64,000 bases of DNA from assembly GCF_028372415.1 (NCBI RefSeq), contig NC_092879.1:66603427-66667426 (forward strand). Direction: 5' to 3'. This document shows positions 1 to 12,550 of the stretch, piece by piece. The stretch's first letter is position 1; each line of letters starts with the position of its first letter. The position numbers and the translations under genes were made by a program. The stretch comes from Notamacropus eugenii. Taxonomy: Eukaryota > Chordata > Mammalia > Diprotodontia > Macropodidae. Below the pieces are notes generated by a model. That model was given only the letters and a program-made list of their open reading frames with translations, did not search any database and was not told the origin of the DNA.

Positions 1-375
1 GTGCATGCATTATCTCACCACTGTCATGCTGAGTTCTTGGCAGTCCCTATGGTACCTCATAAGTCCAATTGTTCTGTGTTGTCACAATGGCCCATTATAG
101 TCCCAATGCTCAGGAAGTTGAAGGAGAGGGGTAGCCCATGCCAAGGCGAGACCCTCAAATTCCCAAAACAAGCCCAACATTTCCTCATGACTCACAAAAC
201 AAAAGGTAAACTTTTCCCAGAAGCCTCCAAGGCTACATTCAAAGATGTCACTAGGCTGTTGAAATCTGAGATCATATCTGCCTAAGTATCCTGTTTTCAT
301 AACAGACAATATTCACAGCCAGGTGTTAAAAGAGGAAGGAGAGAGAAAGAAAGCAGAAGGCTCAGGTGATGGGGG
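1..375. other. Unassigned flank at the window edge
   Basis: No repeat family or conserved coding signal is recognised here. A 94-codon open frame runs from the window edge to base 285, but it has no homology I can see. It is best treated as chance. Confidence 0.5.
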
Positions 376-1210
376 CATCTATGATTTTTTTTTCTTTTTA
401 AAATTTATTTATTTTTAGTTTTCAACATTCATTTCCACAAGATTTTGAGTTCCAAATTTTCTCATCTCTCCCCACCCCCACCCCCAAATGCCATGCATTC
501 TGATTACCCCAATCTGCCCTCCCTTCTATCACACCCCTCCCTTCCCTTATCCCCATCTTCTCTCTTTTCTTGTAGGGCAAGATAGATTTCTATACTCCAT
601 TACCTGTATTTCTTATTTCCCAGTTGTACACAAAAACAATTTTCAACATTCATTTCTAATATTTTGAGTTCCAAATTCTCTCCCTTCCTCCCTCCCCACC
701 CATCCCCACTGAGAAGGCAAGCAATTCAATATAGGCTATATATGTGTAGTTTTGCAAATGACTTCCATAATAGCTATGTTGTGTAAGACTAACTATATTT
801 CCCTCCATCCTATCCTGCCCCCCATTAATTCTATTCTCTCTTTTGACCTTATCCCTCCCCAAAAGTGTTTACTTCTAATTACCCTCTCCTCCCATTTGCC
901 CTCCCTTTTATCATCCTCCCACCCCACTTGTCCCCTTCTCCTCTACTTTCCTGTAGTGTAAGATAGATTTTCATACCAAATTGAGTGTGCATGTTATTCC
1001 CTCCTTAAGCCAAATGTGATGAGAGTAAGCTTCACTTTTCCCCTCTCACCTGCCCTCTTTTCCCCTCCATTGAAAAAGCTTTTTCTTGCCTGTTTTATGA
1101 AAGATAATTTGCCCTATTCCCTTTCTCCTCCCAACATATTCCTTTCTTACCCCTTAATTTTATTTTTTTAGATATCATCCTTTCCTATTCAACTGACCCT
1201 CTGCCCTCTG

Positions 1211-1214
<4 letters not shown>

Positions 1215-1254
<40 letters not shown>
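1215..1254. repeat. (TG)n microsatellite
   Basis: About 20 uninterrupted TG units lie within the 3' part of the HAL1 element. Confidence 0.95.
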
Positions 1255-1259
<5 letters not shown>

Positions 1260-1759
1260 ATAATCCCTCCAACTACCCAAATACTGAGAAAAGTTTCAAA
1301 AGTTACAAATTTTATCTTTCCATGTAGGAATGTAAACAGTTCAACTTCAGTAAATCCCTTATGATTTCTCTTTCCTGTTTACCTTTTCATGCTTCTCTTG
1401 ATTCTTGTGTTTGAAAGTCAAAATTTCTATTCAGCTCTGGTCTTTGCATCAAGAATGCTTGAAAGTCCTCTGTTTCACTGAATGACCATTTTTTCCCCTG
1501 ATGTATTATACTCAGTTTTGCTAGGTAGGTGATTCTTGGTTTTAATCCTAGTTCCTTTGACCTCTGGAATATCCTATTCTAAGCCTTTGATCCCTTAATG
1601 TAGAAGCTGCTAGATCTTGTGTTATCCTGATTGTATTTCCACAATACTCAAATTATTTCTTTCTGGCTGCTTACAATATTTTTCCTTGACCTGGGAACTC
1701 TGGAATTTGGCTACAGTATTCCTAGGAGTTTCTCTTTTTAGATGTCTTTCAGGAGGTGA

Positions 1760-2205
1760 TTAGTAGATTCTTTCAATATTTATTTTACCTTCTGGTTCTA
1801 GAATATCAGGGCTGTTTTCCTGGATGATTTCATGAAATATGATATCTATGTTCTTGTTTTGATCATGGCTTTCAGGCAGTCCCAAAATTTTTAAATTGTC
1901 TCTCCTTGGATCTATTTTCCAGGTCAGTTGTTTTTCCATGACATATTTCACATTGTCTTTTATTTTCTCATTCTTTTGGTTTTGTCTTGGTTTCTCATAA
2001 TGTCATTAGCTTCTATCTGTTGCACTCTAATTTTTAAAGAACTGTATCCTTCAGTGAGCTTTTGAACCTCCTTTTCCATTTGACTAATTCTACTTTTTAA
2101 AGCGATATTCTCCTCATTGGCTTTTTGGGCCTCTTTTGCCATTTGAGTTAGTCTATTTTTAAAGATGTTATTTTCTTCAGCATTGTTTTGGGTCACCTTT
2201 AACAA
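1760..2205 (-). pseudogene. Decayed L1-type ORF1 inside the HAL1
   Basis: Two minus-strand open pieces encode a heptad-rich coiled coil (2205 down to 1960: KSRISQMEKEVQKL) and the start of the RNA-binding RRM (1951 down to 1760: RRDNLKILGLPES and FHEIIQENSPDIL). This order, coiled coil then RRM, is that of L1 ORF1p, an RNA chaperone that coats L1 RNA. Translation below 1760 continues to resemble the ORF1 C-terminal domain (PPERHLKRETPRN) but is broken by stops. Confidence 0.75.
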
Positions 2206-3205
2206 GGTGTTGACTCACTTTTCATGATTTTCTTGCATCACTCTCATTTCTCTTCCCAATTTTTCTTGCACCTATCTTACTTGATTTTCAAAATCCTTTT
2301 TGAGCTCTTCCATGGCCTGAGACCATTGCATATTTATTTTAGAGGTTTTGGATGCAGAGTCTTTGACTTTGATGTCTTTCTCTGATAGTATGCATTGTTC
2401 TTCCTCATCTGAAAGGATGGAAGAAAATACTTGTTCACAAAGAAAGTAACCTTGTATAGTCTTTTTTCCCCTTTTTTGGGGGCATTTCCCAGCCAGTTAC
2501 TTGACTTTTGAGTCCTTTGACAAGTGGGGGATATACTTCAGGGACCTGTAAGTTCTGAGTTCCTCCAAGGTGGCATAATCAAGGGAGAGGAGTTTACTCC
2601 TCTCCTGATCTGCACTCTGGTCTGGGAGCAATCATAAGATTTTCTGCCCAGGATCTGCAAGTAGGATTCCCTCTCCAGAGCCTCCACCAGCTCCAGCATA
2701 CCAGCGCTCCTCCTCATCCCAGGACGGCCACTCAGGGCTCAGATCAAGATCAGTAGCTTGATTCCCCCAGGGTATTTAGGCCAAGGGCTCCAAAAATGGA
2801 CACTGCACCCACCTGGGGCTGGGACTAGGGGAGGACCCTGTTCCCTTCTCACCCAGGGGAAAGAGCTTTCTCACAGACCTTTGAAGCTGTCTTTGGCATT
2901 TGTGTGTTAAGGAATCTGGGAACCTCAGCTGCTGTCGGTGGAGCCCTGAAGCCTACTCTGGTCCTGTCTCTGACCATGTGACCAAGGCTGGGCTGTGCTC
3001 TGCTATGAACCCAGTGCAATAGACCTTTCCTGTTGGCCTTCCAGTCTGCCTTGGGATGGAATTGCTTTCACTCTGTCATTTTGTGGCTTCTGCTGCTCTA
3101 GAATTTGTTTAGAGTCATTTTTTACAGGTATTTTATGGGCTGTGAGGAGAGAGCTTCTACAGGTCTGTCCTTCTACTCTGCCATCTTCAACATCTATGGT
3201 TTTTT

Positions 3206-3604
3206 GCTGAGAAGGGAAGCTTCTCTCCAAAGAAATGTGAAAACTGAGGATTTTCTGAAAAAAGACAAACAGAACCTTTCATCCAAGGATAAGCTATGTA
3301 TAGAGAGATGTTCTGTTCTGAGATTTATTTTTCAGCATGGAAGAAGCTGGAAGGAACTAAATGATTTTTGATTCCATTGAAATTAGTGGAACAAAGGCAA
3401 AACTCTCAAAGCTCAATGTCTTCAAAGAACCCTGTCATGAAACAGAAAGGGATTCTTTTCTCACCACACTTTTCTGTCCTACACATAGAATTCCTTTTCT
3501 TGAAAGATGTAATATTCGTAGGGTGACAAATGAGTTTCTGTGACAGAATGAGAGGGCAGTGGCATAATTCCATAAGATACTATGTCTCTTCTATATGCTC
3601 ATTT
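3206..3604. other. Unassigned stretch
   Basis: No repeat family is recognised. Short plus-strand open frames (3361-3543 and the tail of 3105-3371) show no recognisable domain. Confidence 0.4.
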
Positions 3605-4130
3605 TTGTCAGTCAACAAGAACATATTAAGTGCCTACTCTGTGCCAGGCATTGTGCCAAGTGCTGGAGATACAAAGAAGGGCAAAAAAAATTGTTCCTTT
3701 TTTCAAGGCAATTCCATTCTAAGGCAAGAGACAACATACAACTGTGTATAAACAAGATACATCCATGATAACTAGGAAGTAATCACAGAGGGATGGAACT
3801 AAGATTAAGGAGCCCTGGGAAAGGCTTCTTGCAGAAAGTGGGTCTTTATCTAAGACCTGAAAACAACCAGAGAAGCTGAGAGGCAGAGGTGAGGAAGGAG
3901 AGTGTACAAGGCATGTGGATTAGCCAGAGAAAATGTTTGAGACTATATAATGCATGAAGAAGTATAAGAAGACTGGAAAGGTAGGAAGACCTTACAAACT
4001 AAACAGAATTTTTAGTCAATCCTAGAAGTAACAGGGAGAGTTTGATGTTCAGCACTTCTTAAACTGTGGGTCATGATCCCATATCGGATCATGAGTGGAA
4101 AAAGTGTAAGAAGCCCTGTTCTAGATGTCT
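3605..4130 (+). mobile_element. Ancient interspersed repeat fragment (family not named)
   Basis: It starts with the 'tactctgtgccaggcattgt' type phrase and passes through 'ggcttcttgcagaaagtggg'. The same order of words recurs at 18275, 32875, 58695 and 59635 in this window and is common in other mammals. I know the sequence type but cannot name the family with confidence. Confidence 0.6.
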
Positions 4131-5276
4131 GATGGCAGCTGGAGGTATGATACTAGAAGTCAGGTGATAGATTAGGGTTGGGAAAACCAGTTCCAAAATC
4201 AATACTCCAGTCAGTCTGCAATATCATTAATTCAGGTAGTTCCTCAATGAAGCAAATCATAACCCACCCGTGGCTACCAATCCTGTATGACATTCAACCA
4301 ATGTGCTGGGAGCCTTCCTTATATTCTCCTAACATTATGGGGATGATAGTGCAACATATGGTTTATCTCTCAATTGTGTCTCACCCTTAATTCATTGAGA
4401 TCTTCCTCATCTTTTTAACATACATTTTAATATACATTTAATATACATAGCACTTGTCCTGCATAATACCTTAATAATGTGCTGTTGCATATGTATGTCC
4501 ATCATTTGCCTCCCTATTAGCCTTTGGGTGATCCTCAGCTTCAGGTCTTCATATTCTGTAGCCATATACCAGTGGAAGAATCTTGCTGTTAAGATGATAT
4601 TTTGTTCCAGATTGAAGCTTGAACTCATTAAAAGTCCTGCATAATTTCTCAGGGGCCAGAGAATTGAGTCTTTAAAAACCTTTTGGTTTTTTTGGGGGTC
4701 CAGCTGATTGAATATTTTTAGTCACTGTTCCAGATGAGTTCTATAGATATTGACAGGTGAGTTCTATAGCTTATCTATTTAATTGCATATTATATTAAAT
4801 AAGCATTAACCCACTTGGATTTCACTCTGTGGATAGTCATGCCTAACTCTTTTGAATGTTTATTAATTTCACTTTGGGTGCTTTGCAACATTCTGGGGCT
4901 TGCCGAGAACTACAAATAGGAATTTCTGGAGGATCTTAACATCTGCATTTGGCTCTCTGTTCTGCCCCTTCTACGCCAGTTGTGAATACTTATGGCGAGC
5001 ATCTCCTTTTTATATCTTGTTTGCTATAGATAGTCAGAGGATCACTGATTAGTGTTATCTCTTGTGGTATCTTTCAAGGAATAATGTATAATTTTGATGT
5101 ACGCTTGGAAACCATCTTGCTGTATGCCTTTAAGATAGCATTTTGCTCTACTAAATTAAATACATTTTTTAAAAAGCAAACCAAAAAAACGCAGTTGGAT
5201 CTTAAATTTCCTACACCATCCAGTAAACTGTATGACCATAAACATATACTCTGCCATGAAATATTCGTAATAACAA
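4131..5276. other. Unassigned stretch, possibly old LINE sequence
   Basis: I see no conserved coding frame. Parts (4160-4650) read like degraded LINE 3' sequence, but no family can be supported. Confidence 0.35.
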
Positions 5277-5525
5277 TGTTGTTGTTCAGTCATGTCCAGC
5301 TCTTCATGACCCCATTTCAGGATTTCTTAGCAAAGATCCTGGAGTGGTTGGCCATTTCCTTCTCCAGATCATTTTACAGATGAGGAAACTGAGGCAAACT
5401 AAGTTAAGTGATTTGCCTAGGGTCACACAGCTAGTAAGTGTCTGAGGCCAGATTTGAACTCACAGAGATGAGTCTGCCTGACTCCAGACCCAGTCCTCTA
5501 TTTACTACACTACCTAGCTGCCCTG
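5277..5525 (-). mobile_element. MAR1-type tRNA-derived SINE, near full length
   Basis: On the minus strand it starts GGGCAGCTAGGTAG and passes through the 'gtgtgaccct' core. It ends in the characteristic 'ggagaaggaaatggccaacc' and 'gacatgactgaacaacaac' tail region. This family is abundant in marsupials. Confidence 0.85.
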
Positions 5526-5534
5526 TAATAATAA

Positions 5535-5660
5535 TTAGTATTCATAGAAATTTGAAAAATTCTCTAAACATATTATCTCATTTAGTCCTCAACATTCTTG
5601 GGACCTAGGTGCTCTTATTGTTCTCATTTTACAGGTGAGGAAACTGAGATAAAAAATTAT
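5535..5660 (-). mobile_element. MIR/CORE-SINE fragment
   Basis: It contains the antisense MIR words 'tctcatttagtcctcaac' and 'ttttacaggtgaggaaactg'. Confidence 0.65.
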
Positions 5661-6199
5661 TAATATTATTAGTATCAATAGTAGTACTGGTATTGATGAG
5701 ATTCACAGTCAGAATTGTATTGGTGATACTGGTGGAAGAAGCATGAATATTTTTCGAAGAGCTAACAGCCTGAATTTCTCTACATTTTTCTCTCTCCAGG
5801 AAAAAAATTATAGGTTGCTACTAATGTATGTGCCATAAGCATTAGATAATATAGTAGGATGAACTTTTCAAGAGCAATCCAAATAGAAATTATTATGTGT
5901 TCTAGTGACAGGTTCTAAGAAAATATGACACTGCTCTATCATTTTCTGTTATAAAAATCCATCTGTCTTCCTAGGGATATTGCTGTTTTTTATAGACATA
6001 GACCTCTTCTATATATACATAGACGACTTAAATCACTGTATTGCATAGTTTGCTATATGTGTGTGTGTGTGTGTGTGTACCCAAACACACACATACATGT
6101 ATGTGTGCATTGAATTCTGAATGTCACTTTCAAAGCTGTCTTGCTTGTCTACATTTCTCACAACATATTTCTGTTCTTTCCTGTGAATTTTAAAAAATG
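5661..6199. other. Unassigned stretch with a short TG/CA tract
   Basis: A TG run at about 6057-6078 is followed by a mixed CA/TG stretch to about 6110. Nothing else is recognised. Confidence 0.45.
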
Positions 6200-9100
6200 C
6201 TTCATTTAACCATTTCTTCTCATCTGTTTACCAACACAATTTCTAGATTCCTTCCCCTCTCCATGGAAGTACAATCTTTATTACAAATAAGCATAGTCAA
6301 GCAAAATAAATCTATATATTTCTCCTGTATAAAAATAGGTGTCTCATTCTATGTGCTTTATTATCAGTGCCCTGGAGCTATGGTTGGTCCCTGCGTTGAT
6401 CAGTGTTCTTGAGACTTCCAAAGTTGTTTTTCTTTATAATGTTGTTACTTTTTAAACTGATCTCCTGGTTCTGCTTACTTCACTTATATCACCTCATGCA
6501 AATATTTTTTTTTCCTTTTTTCCTTTAAACTATACTTTAAAAAAATTAATTTATTTGTTTTCAGTTTTCAACAGTCACTTCCATGAGACTTAAATTTTCT
6601 ACCTCACCCTCACTCCTGCCTCTCTGAGACAGCATGCAATCTTTTATGGGTCTTACACATACATTCTTATTAAACACATTTTCACATTAGTCTTGTTGTG
6701 TAGAAGAATTAAAATGAATGGGAGACACCATGAGAAAAAACAAAACAAAGCAAAACATAACACAAGAGAAAATAGTCTGCTTCATTCTGCGTTTCGATTC
6801 CGTAGTTCTTTCTCTGGATATGGATAGCATTTTGCCTCAAGAGTCCTTTGGGAATCTTTTATGTCCTTGCATTGCTATGGAGACCTAAGTCTATCAGAAA
6901 CACTGTCTTTGAACACTGTGGCTACTATTGTGTACAACGTTCTCCTGGTTCTGCTCCTTTCACTCAGCCTCAGTTCATATAAGTCCTTTCAGGCCTCTCT
7001 GAAGTCTTTCTATTCATCATTTCTTATAGCACAATAGTATTTCATTACATTCATATGCTACAACTTGTTCAGCCATTCCCCAATTGATGGGCATCCCCTT
7101 GACTTCCAGTTCTTGGTCACTGCAAAGAAAGTTACTATAAATATTTTTGTACAAGGGACCTTTTCTCATTTTTATGATCTCTTTGGGATACAACACTAGA
7201 AGCAATATTACTGGGTCAAAGAGTATGCACATTTTTGTAGCCCATTGGGCACAGTTCCAAATTGCTCTCCAGAATAGCTGGATCAGCTCACAGCTCCACC
7301 AACAATGAATTAGTGTTCCAACTCTCCCACATCTTCTCCAACACTTATCATCTTCCTGTTGTCATGTTAGCCAATCTGATAGGTGTGATGTGGTACCTCA
7401 GAGTTGTTTTGATTTGCATCTCTCTAATCAATAATGATTTAGAGCATTTTTTCATATGATTATAGATAGCTTTAATTTCTTCCTCTGAAAACTGCCTGTT
7501 CCTATCCTTTGACCATTTATCAGTTGGGGAATGACTTGTATTCTTGTACATTTGCCTCAGTTCTCTATATATTTTAGAAGTGAGGTCTTTATCACAGACA
7601 CTAGTTGCAAAAATTCTTTCCCAGTTTTCTGCTTCCCTCCTAATCTTGGTGGCATTGGGTTTGTGCAAAAATTTTCAATTTAATGTAATAAAAATTATCC
7701 ATTTTGTACTTCATAAATTTCTCCATTCTCCATAAATCTGACAAATACACTATTCCTTGCTCACCAAATTTGTTTATAGTATCAGTCTTTATACCCAGAT
7801 CATATATGCATTTGAATTTTGTTCTTGTGTTCGGTGTCAGGCATTGGTCTATGCCCAATTTCCACCACACTATTATCCAGTTTTCCCAGCAGTTTTTGTC
7901 AAACAGTGAGTTCTTTTCCCAGAAGCTGGGGTCCTTGGGTTTATCAAAGAGTAGACTGCTATATTCACTAACTACTGTGTATTGAGCACCTATTCCACTG
8001 ATCTACCCCTCTATTTCTTAGCCAGTACCAAGTGGTTTTGATGACTGCTGTTTGTAATACAATTTGAGATCTGGTTGGGCTAGGTCACCTTCTCTAGATT
8101 TCTTTTCATTAGTTCCCTTGATATTCTGGACCTTTTTTCTTCCAAATGAATTTTGATATTATTTTTTCAAACTCTAGAAAATAATTTTCTGGTAGTTTGA
8201 TTGGTATGGCACAAAATAAGTAAATTAATTTAGGTGGAATTCATGCAAGTTTTCCCAGGTTTCTCTGAAATTGTCATGTTTGTCATTTCTTATGGGATAT
8301 TCCATTGCATTGATATACTATAATTTGTAAGGTCATTCGTCAGTTGATGGGCATCCCTTAGTTTCTAGTTCATGCTATAACAAAAAGAGCTATGAATGGT
8401 TTTGTATATATGAGACTTTTTTCTCTTTTGTGACTTCTTGACTGTATAAGCCTAGCAGGAGCGACACTGAGTGAATGAGTATGAACAGTTTAACAACTTT
8501 GGAGGCATATTTCCAAGCTATTTTCCTGAATAACTTGGCTATTTCACAGGTGTCCCAACAGTCTACCAATATGCCTCTTTCCCTCCTCTGAAACTATCAG
8601 TTTCCTTTTCTGGTCACATTTATCCTTCTGATAAGTGTGAAGTGGAACCTCAAATTTATTTTAATTTCTATTTCTCTGATTAATAGCGATCTGGAGCATT
8701 TTTTCCCACATGGCTGTTAATCATTTGGATTCCTTCCTCTGAAAACTTCCCACTCGTCTTCTTTGACCATTTATCTGTTGGAGAATGGCTATCATTTTTA
8801 CATATTTGAAACAATTCTTTATGTGTCTTGGACATCAGACATTTATTTTAAAAAAATTTTCAAAAAATTTTTTCTACTTAACTATTTCCTTTATGATTTT
8901 AATGGCCTTGATTTTGTTTGTACAGAGCTTTTCAGTTTGATGTAATCAAAATTTTTCATGGTGCCTTCTCTGACTCTCTCTATTCATTGTCCTGTCATGG
9001 TGTCTTCCCTGTTCATAGTTTTAAAAGGTATTTCATTTCCTTGCTCCTCTAATTTGTCATATTGTAACCCTTTTATTTCTAGGTTATGTGTCTGGACCTT

Positions 9101-10230
9101 TCTGTGATCTAGATCTAATTTCTGTAAGATTTCTTCCCAGTTTTTGCCAGTAGATTTTTAAAAAATACATTTTTTTCTGTGTCTTTGCTTTTATATCAAA
9201 AGGTATAAACCTAAAATTTCCCATTTCCCTTCCCCACTCTTCCACAGAGCCATTTCTTATAACAGAAAAAATTAAGCAAGAAAAAAACATAAAAAGGAAA
9301 AATGCTTGGTTAAAATTGACCAAATAACAGAAAAAGCATCTGTCATTATATACAGTGTTTCACACTTCTGCTAAGAAGCCCAGGAGTTATATTCTCCTAT
9401 CTTGTCTTTGGAGTCAAATTTGTTTTTTATAATCTCAAAACATTCATCTTCAAATGTTCTGTGGTGATTGTCTTGCGTGTACACTTTACATGTGATGCTT
9501 ATTTTTGGACTGAGATAATTTCTATGATATTAAAAAGATCACTTTTTTGCCTGTACTTTGTAGAGTGTTCTATTTTTTGGCATAAATTAGTGTTACATTT
9601 AATCATAAGCTTTTTTTTCTGTATGAATTGCTATAATCATGTGTGTGGTTTGGGCTATTTTTGTTTGTAATATGATTAATTATGTTGATCATTTGTGTAG
9701 TGTTGGGTCATCCTGACATACCTGGTATAAATCCCACTTGTTCCTAATGAATGACATCTTGGATGAATTTCTGTACTCTGTTTGAGAGGATGTTATTTAA
9801 AAATTTTTAACAGATATCACATTGGCATTACTGCCTCCATAATTTTCTTTGTTTGGTTTATAGTTCCCAAGTTTAGGTATTAGGACTATATTTTCTCACA
9901 AAAGAAATCTAAGAGATTGTATATTCTCTTACTTTTGATAATCATTTCTGTATTAATCACTATTTTAAATTTTGACAGAATTATTTTGTAAATCCATTGC
10001 TACCAGGAGATTTCTTTTTCTTTGAATATTCTGTTACAAACTAGTCTTATTTCCTTTTGTGAAACTAGATTATTTAAGATTGCTACTTCATGATCTTTTA
10101 GTTGGAATATTTTATGCTTTTGAAAATCGTTCTCTCTTTTACGTTCTCAGGTTTGTTTGTTTTGGGGCATATAACTATGCGTAGTAGATTCTTATAGTTC
10201 TTTGTATAATGATTAGAAGTAATAATACCA
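6200..10230 (-). mobile_element. Older antisense L1 (copy B), split by a younger L1
   Basis: The minus strand carries L1 3'UTR words at 6200-6501. It resumes at 8241 with the matching continuation, through the ORF2 tail region (8290-9165), and on into the reverse-transcriptase region (about 9660-10230; 'catacctggtataaatccca' is the counterpart of a well-known conserved L1 ORF2 stretch). All frames are broken. A stretch at about 9190-9330 looks like yet another L1 3'UTR, so a third layer is possible. Confidence 0.75.
6502..8240 (-). mobile_element. Younger 5'-truncated L1 (copy A) inserted in copy B
   Basis: A T-rich tail (about 6504-6540) is followed by 3'UTR and then ORF2 C-terminal sequence. 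A minus-strand open piece encodes 'SDKWSKDRNRQFSEEEIKA' type sequence near 7500. The octamer tcatgcaa occurs immediately on both sides (6494-6501 and 8241-8248), and copy B reads continuously if copy A is removed. That is the signature of a target-primed insertion. The copy lacks ORF1, the 5'UTR and most of ORF2. Confidence 0.78.
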
Positions 10231-11089
10231 GCACGTGATGGCATAAACACTATTAGCAGTGTTATTATCATTGATCTCATTGTAGGAGTAGGATGTATGT
10301 CAGGAATATTAGTATTTGTAGGTTTCTTATCATCTATGCAACATTACTTTAAGAAATTCTTAGTATTTGTAAAGGAAGGACCCCTTCTTTACTACTACCA
10401 TCTTTACCAAGCAGTGACCTTTGTAGAGCTCTGTAACTGTATAAAGTAAGGTGACTCACTGAATTGCTCTCATTTGTACAAAAGAGAACACTTTATTGAA
10501 TTTTCTGCCTCTACAAGGTAAGGTCCCTCTGTGCCCTGAAACCATCTGGAGAGAAGGTCATCCTGAATTTCAAAGGGCAATAGCCATTTAGAATATAAAC
10601 TCATCTGTGAAATTTCATGGAGGAGAATGATGGAGGATTATGAGCAGTATCACCTTATAAAACAGTATGAAGTAGTAAAGGTAAAACCAGTTTAAAGACA
10701 GCGTGGCAAGGGTCCCAACTAAACAAAGTCACGCCACAGGCAAACCTGAAAGGATAAGAGACAAAAACTGCAGGTGATCTAGAAAGATCTTTATAACCTT
10801 CTGTCCAATAGACCATTCATACTAAAATTCACACTAATGCTGGCTAATACTAAGACTTTTCTAATAGAACTCCCAATATAATAGAAATATTATCATTAAT
10901 AATGTTACCACTGTCAAAGTTACTTCTAATTCTAATGGTGCTAAAAGGGTACAAATATCATATCAACTGATACTAATACTGTTAGTGTCATTATAGATGC
11001 TACTATGGATACCTTTACGAATATCAAATGAATATATTATGGATAATACAGTTATCTCATGTACAAATTGTTTCATATGTATATACCTT
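10231..11089. other. AT-rich unassigned stretch
   Basis: It is rich in short ATT, ACT and AAT words (10860-11060) and has no open frame of note. It may hold decayed LINE sequence, but I cannot support a call. Confidence 0.4.
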
Positions 11090-11240
11090 GTCTAGCCAGT
11101 CAGGTTCTAATTTCCTGGGCACAGTTATGTGACTTGTATTCTTTCTATACAGAATCTAGCACAGCAATAGGTACATGGTAGATATTCAATAAATATTGAA
11201 TATTTAATAAATATTTATTATTATTATAAAAATAAATACA
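11090..11240 (+). mobile_element. L2 3' end fragment
   Basis: It has the L2 terminal phrase 'agaatctagcacagcaatag' followed by 'attcaataaatattgaat' and an AT tail. Confidence 0.6.
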
Positions 11241-12184
11241 TATTTTTTTCTTTTATTGATTGGGGTTGAATTGACTTTGTTATATGACACCAACCTTGCT
11301 TATCCAGGAAAAGGTTTTGTCCTCCTGTAGCTCTAAAACTAATTCTAAATTCCATATTTGTTAAAAATTTGGGGATGTTGGTTGTAATTGCACACAAGAA
11401 GTTGCAGAAGGGTTCTAATCCAGGAAACATATAGTCAGAAATAGAGGTACTAGTCATGTAGCAAGAGTAAGAGTTAACGGATGGACAGACTGAGAGTCCC
11501 ATTGGTACCCATGGAACGGTCAAAGAACTGCATACAGCCCATTGGGTAAATTCTTGATGAAGGATATATGAGAAAACATGAACTCAGAAAAGCCCAGAAT
11601 AAAAAGACCTAGATGAGCTGCAATCTGCACTATTGAAGAATGTACCCACATTGATGAGGTCCCAGATTCATTGACAGTATTAACGATATTTTTTTACTGG
11701 CCCATGTACTTGACTATTCTACTATTACATCACCAGTGGACGATGGCAGAAGATTTTTAACACTTCAGTTTTCTGTTATAAAATGTTTACTTTCCAAATC
11801 ATATCAAATCATAGATGATTTCTTAATATTGCTGGAGTTCTATGGGCGAGCTATTTGTCTTCCAAGACAAAGGGAATATTTGCTTGGAGATTTAATATGG
11901 GAATATCTACTCAGCAGGTGTTGCAGGGTTCATTTCCTAAGCGCCTTCCTCTGGAAATTAGATTTCAGTGAGCACGCTCTTTGGAATGAAATTGGAAATC
12001 TCTGTCTTCTGAGGTCTTGTTTACGTTCGTTTTCACTTTCTTCAGACCAGTGGACCCTTTTCATTCCCTCCTCTTCTTCCTTTTGAGAGCAGCCTTTACA
12101 TAAGCCAGAAGAACACAAAAAAGTTTATTGAGTGGTTTGCAGCTTACAAATTAAGATCTCAGTGGAGAAAATGGAATGCACTTC
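11241..12184. other. Unassigned stretch
   Basis: It holds open frames of 99 codons (minus, 11224-11523) and 116 codons (plus, 11736-12086). Neither shows a recognisable domain or composition bias, so they are treated as chance. Confidence 0.4.
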
Positions 12185-12310
12185 ATGGGATCAGAGATTT
12201 CAAGCTAGAAGGTCCCTCAGAGGTCAGTTGGTCCAAGGCTTTCCTTTTACAGAGGAGGACCTGGGACCAGAGAAGGTAAGTGACTTGCTCAAAGTCCCAC
12301 AGAAGCTTAG
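12185..12310 (-). mobile_element. MIR-like SINE fragment
   Basis: The antisense words 'aggtaagtgacttgctcaaa' and 'ccttttacagaggagga' match MIR-type cores. Confidence 0.6.
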
Positions 12311-12354
12311 CTGAGGTATCTCCACCCCACACTGCTTTTCCTCTTGATTATCAA

Positions 12355-12550
12355 TGCTCAGAGAAGCTATGGTATAGTGAAAAGATTCATCCTCTAAGGA
12401 TGGAGGGTCTTAGGTTAACTCTGATACTTACTGCTTATGGCACCTTGGGTCAGTCACTTCCCCTCTCTATGGCTCAGTGTCCTCCCCTGTGAAATAAGAG
12501 GACTTGAACTATGTGATCCCCAAGGTCCCTTCCAGCTCTAGACCTTTTGA
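12355..12550 (+). mobile_element. MIR/THER-type SINE
   Basis: The sense core 'ccttgggtcagtcacttccc' is followed by 'aggtcccttccagctctaga', the usual 3' phrase of this class. Confidence 0.7.

Larger units (their letters stand above)
376..3205 (-). mobile_element. Near full-length HAL1 (half-L1) LINE with target-site duplication
   Basis: The minus strand reads: a 5' end near 3190 with the L1-like start TTGAAGATGGCAGAGTAG; a leader; an ORF1 with a coiled coil (about 1960-2205) and an RRM-type block containing RRDNLKILGLPES (about 1760-1951); a decayed ORF1 C-terminal domain down to about 1400; then roughly 1 kb of 3'UTR and an A-rich tail at about 385-400. ORF2 is missing: only about 1 kb lies between the end of ORF1 and the tail, far too little for an endonuclease/reverse transcriptase frame. 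This is the defining layout of HAL1 elements, which depend on L1 enzymes in trans. The flanks share catctatg followed by a T run (376-390 and 3191-3205), a target-site duplication of the L1 endonuclease type. ORF1 is interrupted by stops, so the copy is dead. A TG microsatellite lies in the 3' region. Confidence 0.82.

Noticed and set aside
1-285. 94-codon frame open from the window edge as a partial exon
   Set aside because: No homology recognised and no clear donor site at its end.
11736-12086. 116-codon plus-strand open frame
   Set aside because: No domain, no start context of note, no conservation evidence, and no neighbouring exon or polyadenylation signal.
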